DNA of 64,000 nucleotides from Alviniconcha marisindica (Eukaryota > Mollusca > Gastropoda > Provannidae): positions 530,001 to 594,000 of the forward strand of contig JABMCL010001349.1 of NCBI GenBank assembly GCA_018857735.1, written 5' to 3'. How positions within the stretch are numbered: the first letter of the stretch is position 1; every line of letters starts with the position of its first letter. The position numbers and the translations under genes are program-made. Under the pieces are notes generated by a model. The model saw only the letters and a list, made by a program, of their open reading frames with translations. It was not told where the DNA came from and ran no database searches. Of this stretch, positions 55,037-64,000 are shown piece after piece.

Positions 55037-58000
55037 AGGCAGGGAAGGGAAATGGGTGTTTGCAAGTACAGCTCTAGTAGCATCATGAATGGCTGTGCAT
55101 CTGACCAGGTGCAGTGATTGCTTGACCGGTCTCCATAAGCCACTTTTGTCACCTTATAGATGTAATGCTGGTTTAAAAAAATGTTTGGCGTAATGACTGG
55201 ATTGGGAGATTGAAAGAAGAGTATTTAAAGTAAACCACCAGATGTTCTAACAGGTGAGCCAGTTTGGCCTAGCGGTAAGGCGTTAGGCTGGTAAGCAGAG
55301 GGGCCTTGGTTCGAATCTGCTTCGGCTCTCCTTTCTCTTCAAAAGTTGTGGTCTGTGGACACTGTCTAGTGACTTTGTCCCTCACAATTATTGAACATTA
55401 AAATGGCTCTCATCACTGCCCACCTTAATGCAGAAGTCATTCTGGTGGTGACAGTGTGGCGATAGGTATATAACCTCCCTCTCCCCTCTCCTCCATACCC
55501 CCTTCCCCCCTTTCTCCCCATCCCTAATAAATAAGCCATACACATGATACAGTTTCTGTGTATGTTAAGCACCATGTTTACTTACTGTTCTAACAGAATT
55601 TGCCCAAACCATTTTTACAAGATGTTTAGACTATGCATGAAACATTGGGGGGTGGGGTGGGGGAGTGGGCGTACACAATCATATTAGTAGCACTTGATAA
55701 GTTTTGAGTACCATTTATGAGATTTTTGTTTTTCAGCTTATGGAGACAAACCGTTCCCAGACTGGTGTTCAAGTGGGCAGTCCTTAGAGGTATTTTTTGT
55801 TTTATTTTTTTGCACTTCTGAATTTGCATTTCTTTTTTGTTTGTAATTCCACTATAATCTAAAATGTGACCAGTTTTAAGAGCAAAACTATGGAAGACCT
55901 GATTATTCCCATAATCTGAAGAAGAAAAAAAATGGTGTTTTACTTTTGTATAATAATATATATATATATACATATTTGGAGTCCTGACTACCTGAGCCTT
56001 TTTGAGACCAAGGACAAAGTATGGAAAACTTGTTATTTCTAGTTGAGTCCGATAAATCAGAAATATATGGCTTTTATTTGTTTTAAGCTCTAACTTCTAA
56101 GCCTTTTCTTGACCAAGAAATGGGTATGAATGACCCCATTCCCAGTACAGTCTGATATGGTGATAAAATCAGTTTTTGATTAAACCTTATAAGTTATATC
56201 TTTGATTCTTTGCTCCGTAAAATCTGTAAACAAAATATTAAGACGTGGAAGTATTAACAAGGCATCAAATCACATTTGTAAACATTAGGCACCTCCACCC
56301 AAGGTGAAAAATTAGTCCCTTAATATGAATGATATTGGTTTTGTTTGTGCTGGTGTAAGCATTGTACTTGTAGTGGCGTGATATAGTTTGAGCTGTTTGC
56401 ATGGTTACAAATTTACTGCCATTGAGCACCAATGGAAAACTGTTAACTAACCACCTTAGTGGTAACCAATTATGGCAGTGGTTGGAAGAAAGATGTCGCT
56501 ATACAATGCATAGAGTTAGTAGGTTGCTTCACTGCTACTAACACCATTGACATTGTGCCAGGCATGAAGAACACTGTTAGTGTTACCAACACCATTGTGC
56601 CGGGGCATGTAGAACACTGTTACCAACACCATTGTGTTGGTTGATTTAGAACACTGTAACCAACATCATTATGCCAGGTCATTTAGAACAATTACCAATT
56701 TTGTGTCAGGTCATTTAGAACACTGTTACCAACATCAATGTGCTGGGTCATTTGGAACACTGTCACCAACATCATTATGCCATGTCATTTAGAACACTGT
56801 TACCAACATCATTGTGCCAGGTCATTTAGAACACTGTAACCAACATCATTGTGCAGGGTCATTTAGAACACTTACCAACAACATTGTGTCCAGTCATTTA
56901 GAACACTGTAAAAAGTGTAACCAACATCATTGTGCTGGGTCATTTTCAAAATTGTGTCCAATCACTTAGAACACTGTTACCAACTCCATTGTGCTGGATG
57001 ATTTACAACACTGTAACCAACATGATTATGCTGGGTCGTTTAGAACAATTACCAATTTTGTGTCAGGTCATTTAGAACACTGTTACCAACATCAGTGTTC
57101 CGGGTCATTTAGAACACTGTTACCAACATCATTGTGCCATGTCATTTAGAACACTGTTACCAACCTCATTGTGCAGGGTCATTTAGAACACTGTTACCAA
57201 CATCAGTGTGCCAGGTCATTTAGAACACTGTAACCAACATCATTGTGCATGGTCATTTAGAACACTTACCAACAACATTGTGTCCAGTCATTTAGAACAC
57301 TGTAACCAACATCATTGTGCTGGGTCATTTTGAACACTGTTACCAACATCATTGCACCGGCCGAGTCATTTTGAACACTGTTACCAACATCATTGCACCG
57401 GCTGAGTCATTTTGAACACTGTTACCAACATCATTGCACCGGCTGAGTCATTTTGAACACTATTAGTATTTCCAACATCATTGTGTCGGCCGAGTCATTT
57501 TGAACACTATTTCCAACATCATTGTGCCTGCCGAGTCATTTTGAATACTATTTCCAACACCATTGTGCCGGCCGAGTCATTTTGAACACTATTACCAACA
57601 TCATTGTGCCAGCCGAGTCATTTTGAACACTGTTACCAACATCATTTACTAGGTCAAATTTATAATGAGCTTGGGCTTGCAGGCCACAGAAGGACAAGCA
57701 GAAAGCGGCACCAGCATTGCAGAGTCCCTGAAGGCAGCTGCAGAGGAGGAGGTGTGGAAGGAGGCAGGGTTTGTCTACGACAGCACCAGCGGCCTCTACT
57801 ACAACTACAACTCTGGATACTACTACGATCCTGTAAGCGCTTTCAGGGAACTGATGTTTAGCCTCATGAAACTGTCCAAAAAATCCTTATATGTGTATAG
57901 ACTGTTTTGGACAGTTTCACGAGGCTAAATGTCTTCATTTTGGAAGAGCTGGTCTGAAACAAGAGCATTATTAATTTGCTTGGCAGGTCAGATGGGGTTG

Positions 58001-59076
58001 AACGCTGTGCTGCTTTGGACAGTGCATGCAGCAAAATGCTTTGCGTTTGGAAGAGCTGGTCCAAATACTGAGCATCAGCAATAGACCACTCCACAACGCA
58101 CCGCTTCCAGCCGTAAGCTCCGCCCCTCTGGCAAGCGACCCGAAAAGATGGCTGCAGCCGAACCCAAAAGTACTCTCGATCTCTTGCCGCTGAGAGACCT
58201 GTCGCTGTTGTGCCTGTTTTAAAATAGACGGGCTTTGGTTTTGGTGAGAGAAAACTCACCCAAAGGTCAAAGCGGTCTTTTGAGACACAGGACCCTGTGT
58301 TGATAATATAAATGGTCTGCAGTTAGTCTTATCATGCCCTCCTTGGTCAGATGGGAAAGGGAAGGGACAGTTTACATCCCAGGGAGGGTGAAATGGGTTC
58401 CAGCTTGCCAAAGCAATTAGTAACCCAAACAGACACTTCCAGCCTCTCTCCTGCAGTGGTCCAGGTTTTGTCAAGACCAAAGCCCAGATGGTCAAGACCT
58501 CTGACAGTTGGGAGTGCCAGATTACACCCCCCTCTACACAGAACAGTTACAAACTAGCGAACTCCAACTCCGGCCTAGTAGTGGAGAGAAGCAGCGAAAC
58601 AAGAGGGGATGGTAGACGGCAGTGTTACTTCTATATCTGTGACAGTGTAGAGTTATAGCCACAGGGATTGGGGTTAATTTTTGTGTTGCTTTTGTTATGT
58701 GCAGATTTCTTCATGTGTTAGTTTAGTAGAATTAATGAAATTTAATTAATGCTGAACAGAAACTTAGACTAACTATGACATATCATTTTCTACAAGTTAC
58801 TCCAGACCTGCAAGAGAAATATATCATTGAAAGCACCATGCCTTTGATAAGTGATACAGTAAAACGTTTGGCCACCGCTCGGTCATTTATTATACATGCT
58901 GTTTATATTTACTTAGAAACTGGGACTGAACTTGTGACATATTATTATCATTGTGAGCACACTTAACGTTGGATACTTTTCCCTGTGGAATGTCACTGTC
59001 AAGTTGGATTTAACTGTATAACAAGCGTCAGAACAGGTAGGATATTTCACTGATTTAGCCGGCATGCCCCACAGTA

Positions 59077-59173
<97 letters not shown>

Positions 59174-61456
59174 GGGTTTCAGTATGGTTGTGTGTCTGTA
59201 AGTGCTCTGTCTGTCTGCCTGTCTGTCTGTCTGTCTCTGTTTCACAGTATGCCAGTCGATCGGTGTATGGCAGTATGTCTGCCTGTCACAGTTTATGCAG
59301 CAGTTATTGGTAGTCTGCATGAGCATGCCTACACATTTTGGTTTTGGTTTTACTAGAGCCATGTAGAGAATTATTCACAGAATTAAAAGCACTTTATTTT
59401 CAGCCAAAACTCTCATTACTGCATAGTTCCTCAATATAATATATTCAGTGTAACGAGCATCTACACTGTGAGTAGTATGCCATCAGTTATATACCACTGA
59501 AAACCTCCTCTGAATTTTAAGATTTTTACCGTAGTGCGTGCACGCATGCCCCCCCCCCCCCCCCCCCACACACACACACTATTATTAAACTGATAATGCA
59601 ATGTTCCAAGTGAATGAACAATATTTCGGCCGTTATACGGCACGTATTTTGTGTTTAGCTATGTAGTCCTACACTAATAATTATTCTTCCACCACATGCA
59701 CACAATCATTGACTTTGACAGCTTACAAAAGAGAAAACCGAACGCATGCATAAATTAACTGGATCATACGTTTTGTACTAAGGCTGACATATCTTGGAAC
59801 ACACGTAGTAGTTCTTTGTTATCACGCTCGGGTTTAGTTGACCATGGGGTCGACCACAGCCTTGATCCAACTTTACAATATTTCAGCCTTGTTTTTGGCT
59901 TCGGAAGCGGCTAGAATGTGACACCTGCACATTTGTCAGGGTATCGTTCGTCTGACTTACACTGGCCATAGCAACAATTCCGTTTTCCTGGTTTCTTTTC
60001 TGCCATGTCGAACACTGCCAACTGACCACTTGCAGTGTCTGGCACGAAAGCTTGCCAGGCTATTTCAGGCCTTGTCAAAACACGTGGGCACCTCATTATG
60101 CTGCGGCACGCGATTGGCTGAAATCTAAGGGTGTGTCTGCTTTGACTGACAGGAGTGGAGTCGTCTATTGTTGGTTGGCCCAATAAGTTGAACAGTATTA
60201 CCTTTTTTTACGTGTAGAAGATTGCACTTGCGTCACATTTTAGAACGGTAACTTCTGGGCCCAAGTATAATGAGTGAATGCAGTCAGTCAGGTGGCATGT
60301 TACATATGAGTGTGTTTGCGTGTTGGGGGGTGGGGGGGGGGGGGGGGGGGGGCTTGGCATTTAAGAATTAAAGGAGGGGGGATCTGCATGAGAACAAAGG
60401 CAACAACAAGAAAGCTGGTGTTTCTTCAGCAGTCCCAGAGTGCCAAGAGCGTTGGCGGCTGTTGCCTCTGGTGGGAGCTTATTCCATTCGCTAATGGTTC
60501 TGGGCAGAAATAAAAACTATTTCTGTGACTCTTTATCTTACGCTTATGTGTGCATGTCTGTCGGTCTCTCCTTGTGCATCTGTGTGTATGTTTTCATGTG
60601 TGGAACTGGAAGGATGAACATACAGTTAGATATGGCGATAATGTACACCTCTAGGAGTGAGAGAGGATATATATATATATATATATATATATGTTCTCGT
60701 TCTTCTTCTCCAGGCACGCAGCTTGTACTACGATCCGAGCACCACATCCTACTTCTACTACGACGAAGCGGAGCAGACCTACAAGTTCCACTCGTACTCA
60801 TCGGAACAGTACAGCGAGCAGCCCACGCAGTCCTGGGACCAGGGAGACGGGGAGAGGACTGCCACACAGGAGGGTGCTGAAGCCACTCAGAGAGCTGAAG
60901 CAAAGCACAGCAGTGGCAGAGAGAAACGCCACCGCAAGCACAAACATAGGGAGCAAGCCAAAGTGCAGGTGGAACTGAACGTGATCTATGTTGCCGTTAC
61001 GTTGTAATTTGATCCTCCCCTCCCTGTACTGTGCTACAGCTGTACTGACTTCTTTTTCTGTTGTGGGTGTGGGCGTTGGGGGGTGCGGAAGGAGGGGGGT
61101 AGGGGTGCAGTAATGGTGGAGGGACAATAATCTCCTGCAGTGATCTCCAAGACCAACGGGGCCAGTTTACTTCTTAACAGCTGACCGGGATGCTGTGAAA
61201 GAGAAAATATTGTTGAAACTGAAGTGGCTGAGATGTTCAACATAGATTTATTGATTGCTGGTCTTGCCAGTTTGTTCATAATAATAATAATAATGGAAAT
61301 TTGTAAAGCGCCAACCCTGCAGCTCAGAGCGCTGAACAAGCATAATATAACGCACATAATGTACATCGAGATGGAAAATGTTATCAGCAGTTTAACAAAA
61401 AGCTAGCACATAATGTAGACATCAAGGGTTGAAGTATAACTATGTAAGAGGCGCGT

Positions 61457-61493
<37 letters not shown>

Positions 61494-61501
61494 ATCATCA
61501 T

Positions 61502-61543
<42 letters not shown>

Positions 61544-63822
61544 TCTTTAAAAGTAGTAGTGAGTAGTAGTAAGTAGAATTACAATGGAATTTAGGCGTGA
61601 CTGATCAGAAAGAAAAAAAAATCAGAATTTGGGGTACAAATTTCCCCCAAAACACAACTGTTAATTAAATAATATTAAGCAAGGTTTATGCCAGGAAGGT
61701 TTTTGTTCTGAGTTGATCCTATGCAGTTTTAGGGTATGTTAAGAACCAAGAAGTAACTAATGCTAGGCAGGTGATGTTTAATTACAGTTAGCTTGAGCCT
61801 GTAGTGGTTGTCAGTACGGCATAACCAGTAAGTGAGAAATAATTCCAAATGCACAAAGAGTACTTCTCGACGATAACAGTATATGCATTCTACAGAAAGA
61901 AACTGGGCTGCTGTGGTCTGAGAGGCTCAGCATCAGTCACGAACTGGAAAGAGTAGGAGGGATGGGGGTGGTGGAGGGGGGGGGGGGGGGGAATTACAAG
62001 GGCTGTGTTCAGTAGTCTTTGAACCATTGTTGGGTTTTACCTGTACTTCTGTGTACAGATTAATCACTCAATCAATATGTTTATTGTCATGTGTCAAGTG
62101 AAAATGTACCCACATATATTGAAGCATGGTGTTGAGAGCATTCACTGAAATCATACACACATTCACTATTAATTACATTAACAGGTTAACAGTAAACATG
62201 CTCGGAAGTATAATAATAAGCTTGACAAAACACAAAAATACCTGTAAATTAAAGTCACAGTAATCACTTCCTGTTTCATAAATAAGAGAGTAAAATACCC
62301 GTTTTTCATTGCAACAGTGCATATATATATATATATATATATACTTTTTGAAAGCATTTGAAGAATTATGTGTTGAGAGAAAACTGTTGATGCTGCTCTG
62401 TCCCAGGTAATGCCTCAAGGCACAGAAGAAGATGCTCTGGATAGGATTACCTCAGACCTGCAGTCTCTTCAGATTCAGAACTACAGAAACAATGCACTGG
62501 GTAAATAAATGTCCGCATCTGAAAGCTTCTTTGCCTGTTCTAAAATAATGTTTTTGCCGTTATTTCAGAAGCGCAAAGCCCTCAAAACCAGGAGGAGAAC
62601 AAAATCATCGAAGCACAAATCCAAAACGAGGGAGAAGAAAAAGAAGGCAAAGGACAAAGATGACGCCAAAGACGTTGTGGATGACGGAGTCGTCATCGTT
62701 GAAGTCTCTGATGAGGGAGACAAAGATGAGAACGAGGAAAAGGGTGATGACGATCATGATGACACTAAAAATGCTGAAGTGATGGAAGTAGAATCTTCAG
62801 ACAGTTTAGCAACAGGGGAGTCGGAAATGGAGTCGGAGCCAGAATCTGGGGAATTAACTGATCAGTCATCATCATCATCATCATCAGAAGATGATTGTGT
62901 TGAGCTTGCAGCAGCCCCTGTGGCGTACGATCACACAGCAGAAACCATGTCTGAACCTGGTACTTTGATGATTCTTTGACTTACACAATCTGTTTTATGT
63001 TTGTTGGGGATGTTAGGTAGGGGATGGGGGGCACTGTATTCTAAATTGTTTATGCTGCTTATTATAACATAAGTGTCGTCGAGAGAAAATTCACTTGAAC
63101 TGATCAGCAGTCGGTGAAATGACCAAAAAATTAAATAAAAACAGTGACCTGAAGAGTGTGCACATAGAAGACGAGTTCTTTTCTACCTCCCTTTTATTCT
63201 TCTGAATCATTTCTCTGACAGTGTATAGAATAAACAATCATAAAATCAGTTTAGCTAGATCATGCTCTGCTCTTTTATGAAGCCATGCCACAGCTTGTGC
63301 TGTATATATGGTGCTGTTTGATTTTGTTTTAACCCCTTCACTGCCCCAGCTTGTAAATTGTCGAAGCCAAAAGATGCATTCATATTCCTGCAAGCAGTAC
63401 ATTTACCTGTCCTGTAACAAATCTACTTTCTGTGCTGTCCACACTGATGAAAATCTGTTCACATGCTAATGCCAAAAAGCAAAGCAAAAAGGTTTGACTT
63501 TGAGGATTTTAAATTTCACATTTTTATTGGTTGTTTTCAAGTGACAGAGCTTTGCTATCTAGCAATTTTAGCATTTTAAACATGTTTTCACTTGTCTCTC
63601 CTTCTTCTGTTCATCTGTTTATGTGTGTGTTTTAATTGTGGTATTGCTTTGTTTGTTTCAGAGCTGTCTGCGTCCTATCCACCCTGTGTTCGCGTAGTCG
63701 TTCAAGCATCAGATGTTGTTGATGTGGGAACGTTTTTCCTTGTCCCATGCACTGGGGGGACCATTGGTCGTGACAAGGATCCCAGGCATGTCATACAGAT
63801 CCAGGACATCAATATGAGCAAG
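53585..63822 (+). CDS. AGGF1: AGGF1, angiogenic factor with G-patch and FHA domains (5' part)
   Basis: Seven exons: 53525-53795 (ATG at 53585), 55737-55789, 57683-57832, 60714-60968, 62407-62500, 62569-62959, 63662-63822; the gene continues past the window. About 438 residues are visible. Order: an N-terminal coiled coil (KSLKEQLEETQQALKRAERQ), ESLKAAAEEEVW leading to an OCRE-type aromatic repeat domain (GFVYDSTSGLYYNYNSGYYY, LYYDPSTTSYFYYDEAEQTY), a Lys/Arg-rich region, an acidic Ser-rich stretch with EPESGELTD, and the first half of the FHA domain (YPPCVRVVVQ, GGTIGRDKDP). The order and several short motifs match vertebrate AGGF1 (about 714 residues). AGGF1 family proteins are linked to splicing and signalling. 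The exon 5/6 junction is out of phase by one base (see findings). Exon 1 has an acceptor at its 5' side, so an upstream exon exists and could move the start. Confidence 0.9.
54424..54795 (+). pseudogene. Non-LTR retrotransposon ORF2 C-terminal tail
   Basis: Plus strand reads AARLVLNRFKNTSSVNNMLE, LGWPTQEQRRQTCRLLMLYK, and, after a frameshift, RIQYRSSF and TIRDWNSLPMEVVEAPTLDA, ending in a stop. It matches the C-terminus of RTE/CR1-like reverse transcriptases (L-x-W-P-x-x-E-x-R-R and I-R-D-W-N-x-L-P). Located in AGGF1 intron 1. Confidence 0.8.
55251..55580 (+). mobile_element. tRNA-derived SINE (second family)
   Basis: GAGCCAGTTTGGCCTAGCGG (A box) and GGTTCGAATC (intact B box), then a roughly 250-base tail shared with 27385-27695, ending near TTTACTTACTG. 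The better-preserved copy. In AGGF1 intron 1. Confidence 0.75.
56540..57655 (+). repeat. 37-41-bp minisatellite in AGGF1 intron 2
   Basis: Some thirty units of TCATTTAGAACACTGTTACC plus AACATCATTGTGCCAGG. Toward the 3' end the unit gains GGCCGAG (about 41 bases). The array ends 27 bases before the exon 3 acceptor. Confidence 0.85.
57683..57832 (+). CDS. AGGF1: AGGF1 exon 3: first half of the OCRE domain
   Basis: 150 bases, phase 0 at both ends, acceptor GCTTGCAG and donor GTAAGC. Encodes SIAESLKAAAEEEVWKEAGF followed by tyrosine-rich octamer-like repeats ending YYYDP. The exon lies directly after a 1.1-kb intronic minisatellite and 24 bases before an inverted repeat. Confidence 0.88.
57857..57929. 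repeat. Inverted repeat (hairpin) after AGGF1 exon 3
   Basis: TTTAGCCTCATGAAACTGTC (57857 on) and its complement in TTTTGGACAGTTTCACGAGG (57905 on) form a 25-base stem with one mismatch and a loop of about 23 bases. It starts 24 bases past the exon 3 end. Confidence 0.8.
59079..59169. repeat. (GT)n microsatellite in AGGF1 intron 3
   Basis: Near-perfect GT with one TTTT interruption. In the same gene: GT 54983-55033, CA plus ATC units 61459-61540. Confidence 0.95.
59750..60006 (-). pseudogene. Degraded THAP-domain remnant
   Basis: Minus strand from an ATG at 60006 reads MAEKKPGKRNCCYGQCKSDE then RYPDKCAGVTF, an in-frame TAG, PLPKPKTRL, and after frameshifts CGRPHGQLNPSV and KNYYVCSK. These match the C2CH zinc-binding THAP fold: C-x2-4-C early, the P-K-P segment, and the late C of V-C-S-K. 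A stop and at least two frameshifts break it. THAP domains occur in transcription factors and P-element-type transposases, so a transposon-derived origin is possible. It lies in AGGF1 intron 3, on the opposite strand. Confidence 0.6.
60418..60535 (-). pseudogene. Short non-LTR retrotransposon ORF2 tail
   Basis: Minus strand reads FLFLPRTISEWNKLPPEATA then ANALGTLGLLK, the typical 'F-x-P-R-T-I-x-E-W-N-x-L-P-P-E' terminus. About 35 codons, in AGGF1 intron 3 close to exon 4. Confidence 0.7.
60714..60968 (+). CDS. AGGF1: AGGF1 exon 4: second half of OCRE and basic region
   Basis: 255 bases, phase 0. Begins ARSLYYDPSTTSYFYYDEAE and ends with a basic stretch KRHRKHKHREQAK. An (AT)n microsatellite at 60668-60692 occupies the region just upstream of the acceptor tract (TTCTCGTTCTTCTTCTCCAG). 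Confidence 0.88.
62407..62959 (+). CDS. AGGF1: AGGF1 exons 5-6: Lys-rich then acidic linker
   Basis: Exon 62407-62500 (MPQGTEEDALDRITSDLQSL) and exon 62569-62959 (KRKALKTRRRTKSSKHK, then VVIVEVSDEGDKDENEEK and an eight-serine run before EDD). The intron between is only 68 bases. Exon 5 leaves in phase 1 if the donor is GG/GTAAAT, while exon 6 is clearly read in phase 0. A GGG run lies at the donor, and one base fewer there would restore the frame. Confidence 0.8.
63331..63545 (-). mobile_element. MITE family copy lacking one end
   Basis: Starts AACCCCTTCACTGCCCCAGC and contains TTTTATTGGTTGTTTTCAAG, as in the copy at 11620, but the second terminal repeat is not recognisable. In AGGF1 intron 6. 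Confidence 0.6.
63662..63822 (+). CDS. AGGF1: AGGF1 exon 7: first half of the FHA domain
   Basis: 161 bases, acceptor TTTGTTTCAG, donor GTGTGC, leaving in phase 0. The translation has the FHA start: strand CVRVVV, GTFFLV, then TIGRDKD with the Gly-Arg pair that opens the phosphopeptide-binding loop. The Ser/His loop residues would lie in the next exon, outside the window. Confidence 0.88.
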
Positions 63823-64000
63823 GTGTGCTATTCAGTTTTAATAGTAATAGATTATTTATGGCGCCCCATCTCTTAAGACTAAGAGCCCAGAGCACTTACA
63901 ATGACATATTGATACACTCATTTCATCACATACATACACTCATGGATGCACACACATGCACACACACAAACAAACACCCCCCCCCCCCCCACACACACAC

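Noticed and set aside
56540..57655. CRISPR array
   Set aside because: Repeats of regular length, but units are contiguous without unique spacers and the DNA is eukaryotic and intronic.

Overview
The window is eukaryotic nuclear DNA with introns, most likely from a mollusc and possibly a gastropod. The organism call is an inference from the intron-exon style, the very dense CA/GA/CT microsatellites, the tRNA-derived SINEs and the many 5'-truncated non-LTR retrotransposon tails; no species marker is visible. Roughly 6 kb is coding. The rest is introns, dispersed repeats and simple repeats.

Layout. 1-10,322: no recognisable coding sequence; microsatellites, several dispersed repeats, a GC-rich patch near 5.3 kb and a GGTGGTCT-type minisatellite up to the first supported exon. 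10,323-40,267 (+): one large gene with 24 inferred coding exons and about 1,281 codons. It encodes an unusual multidomain protein: an N-terminal region resembling TRADD-N, a long helical segment, a Ser/charged linker, a VWA domain with a complete metal-binding (MIDAS) motif, two MIB/HERC2 domains and a C-terminal WWE domain. 40,268-49,555: 3' UTR, a 37-bp minisatellite and repeat-rich intergenic DNA. 49,556-52,442 (-): a two-exon TMEM53/DUF829-family gene. 53,525 to beyond the window (+): the first seven recognisable exons of AGGF1 (coiled coil, OCRE, Lys/acidic region, start of FHA), divergent from TMEM53. The FHA remainder and G-patch lie outside.

How the genes work together. Nothing shows that the three genes share a pathway; TMEM53 and AGGF1 share only a divergent intergenic interval. 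The large gene is the best candidate for an incompletely described system. MIB/HERC2 and WWE are typical of ubiquitin and ADP-ribose signalling proteins, VWA is an adhesion or scaffold fold, and TRADD-N-like domains occur in immune and death signalling, yet no RING, HECT or ZZ module is seen in this protein.

Two reading-frame problems (exon 22,110-22,649 of the large gene and the exon 5/6 junction of AGGF1) could be resolved by surplus single bases, two of them clearly at homopolymers, which points to assembly indels rather than decay. All exon borders are read from GT/AG sites and phase; there is no transcript evidence.
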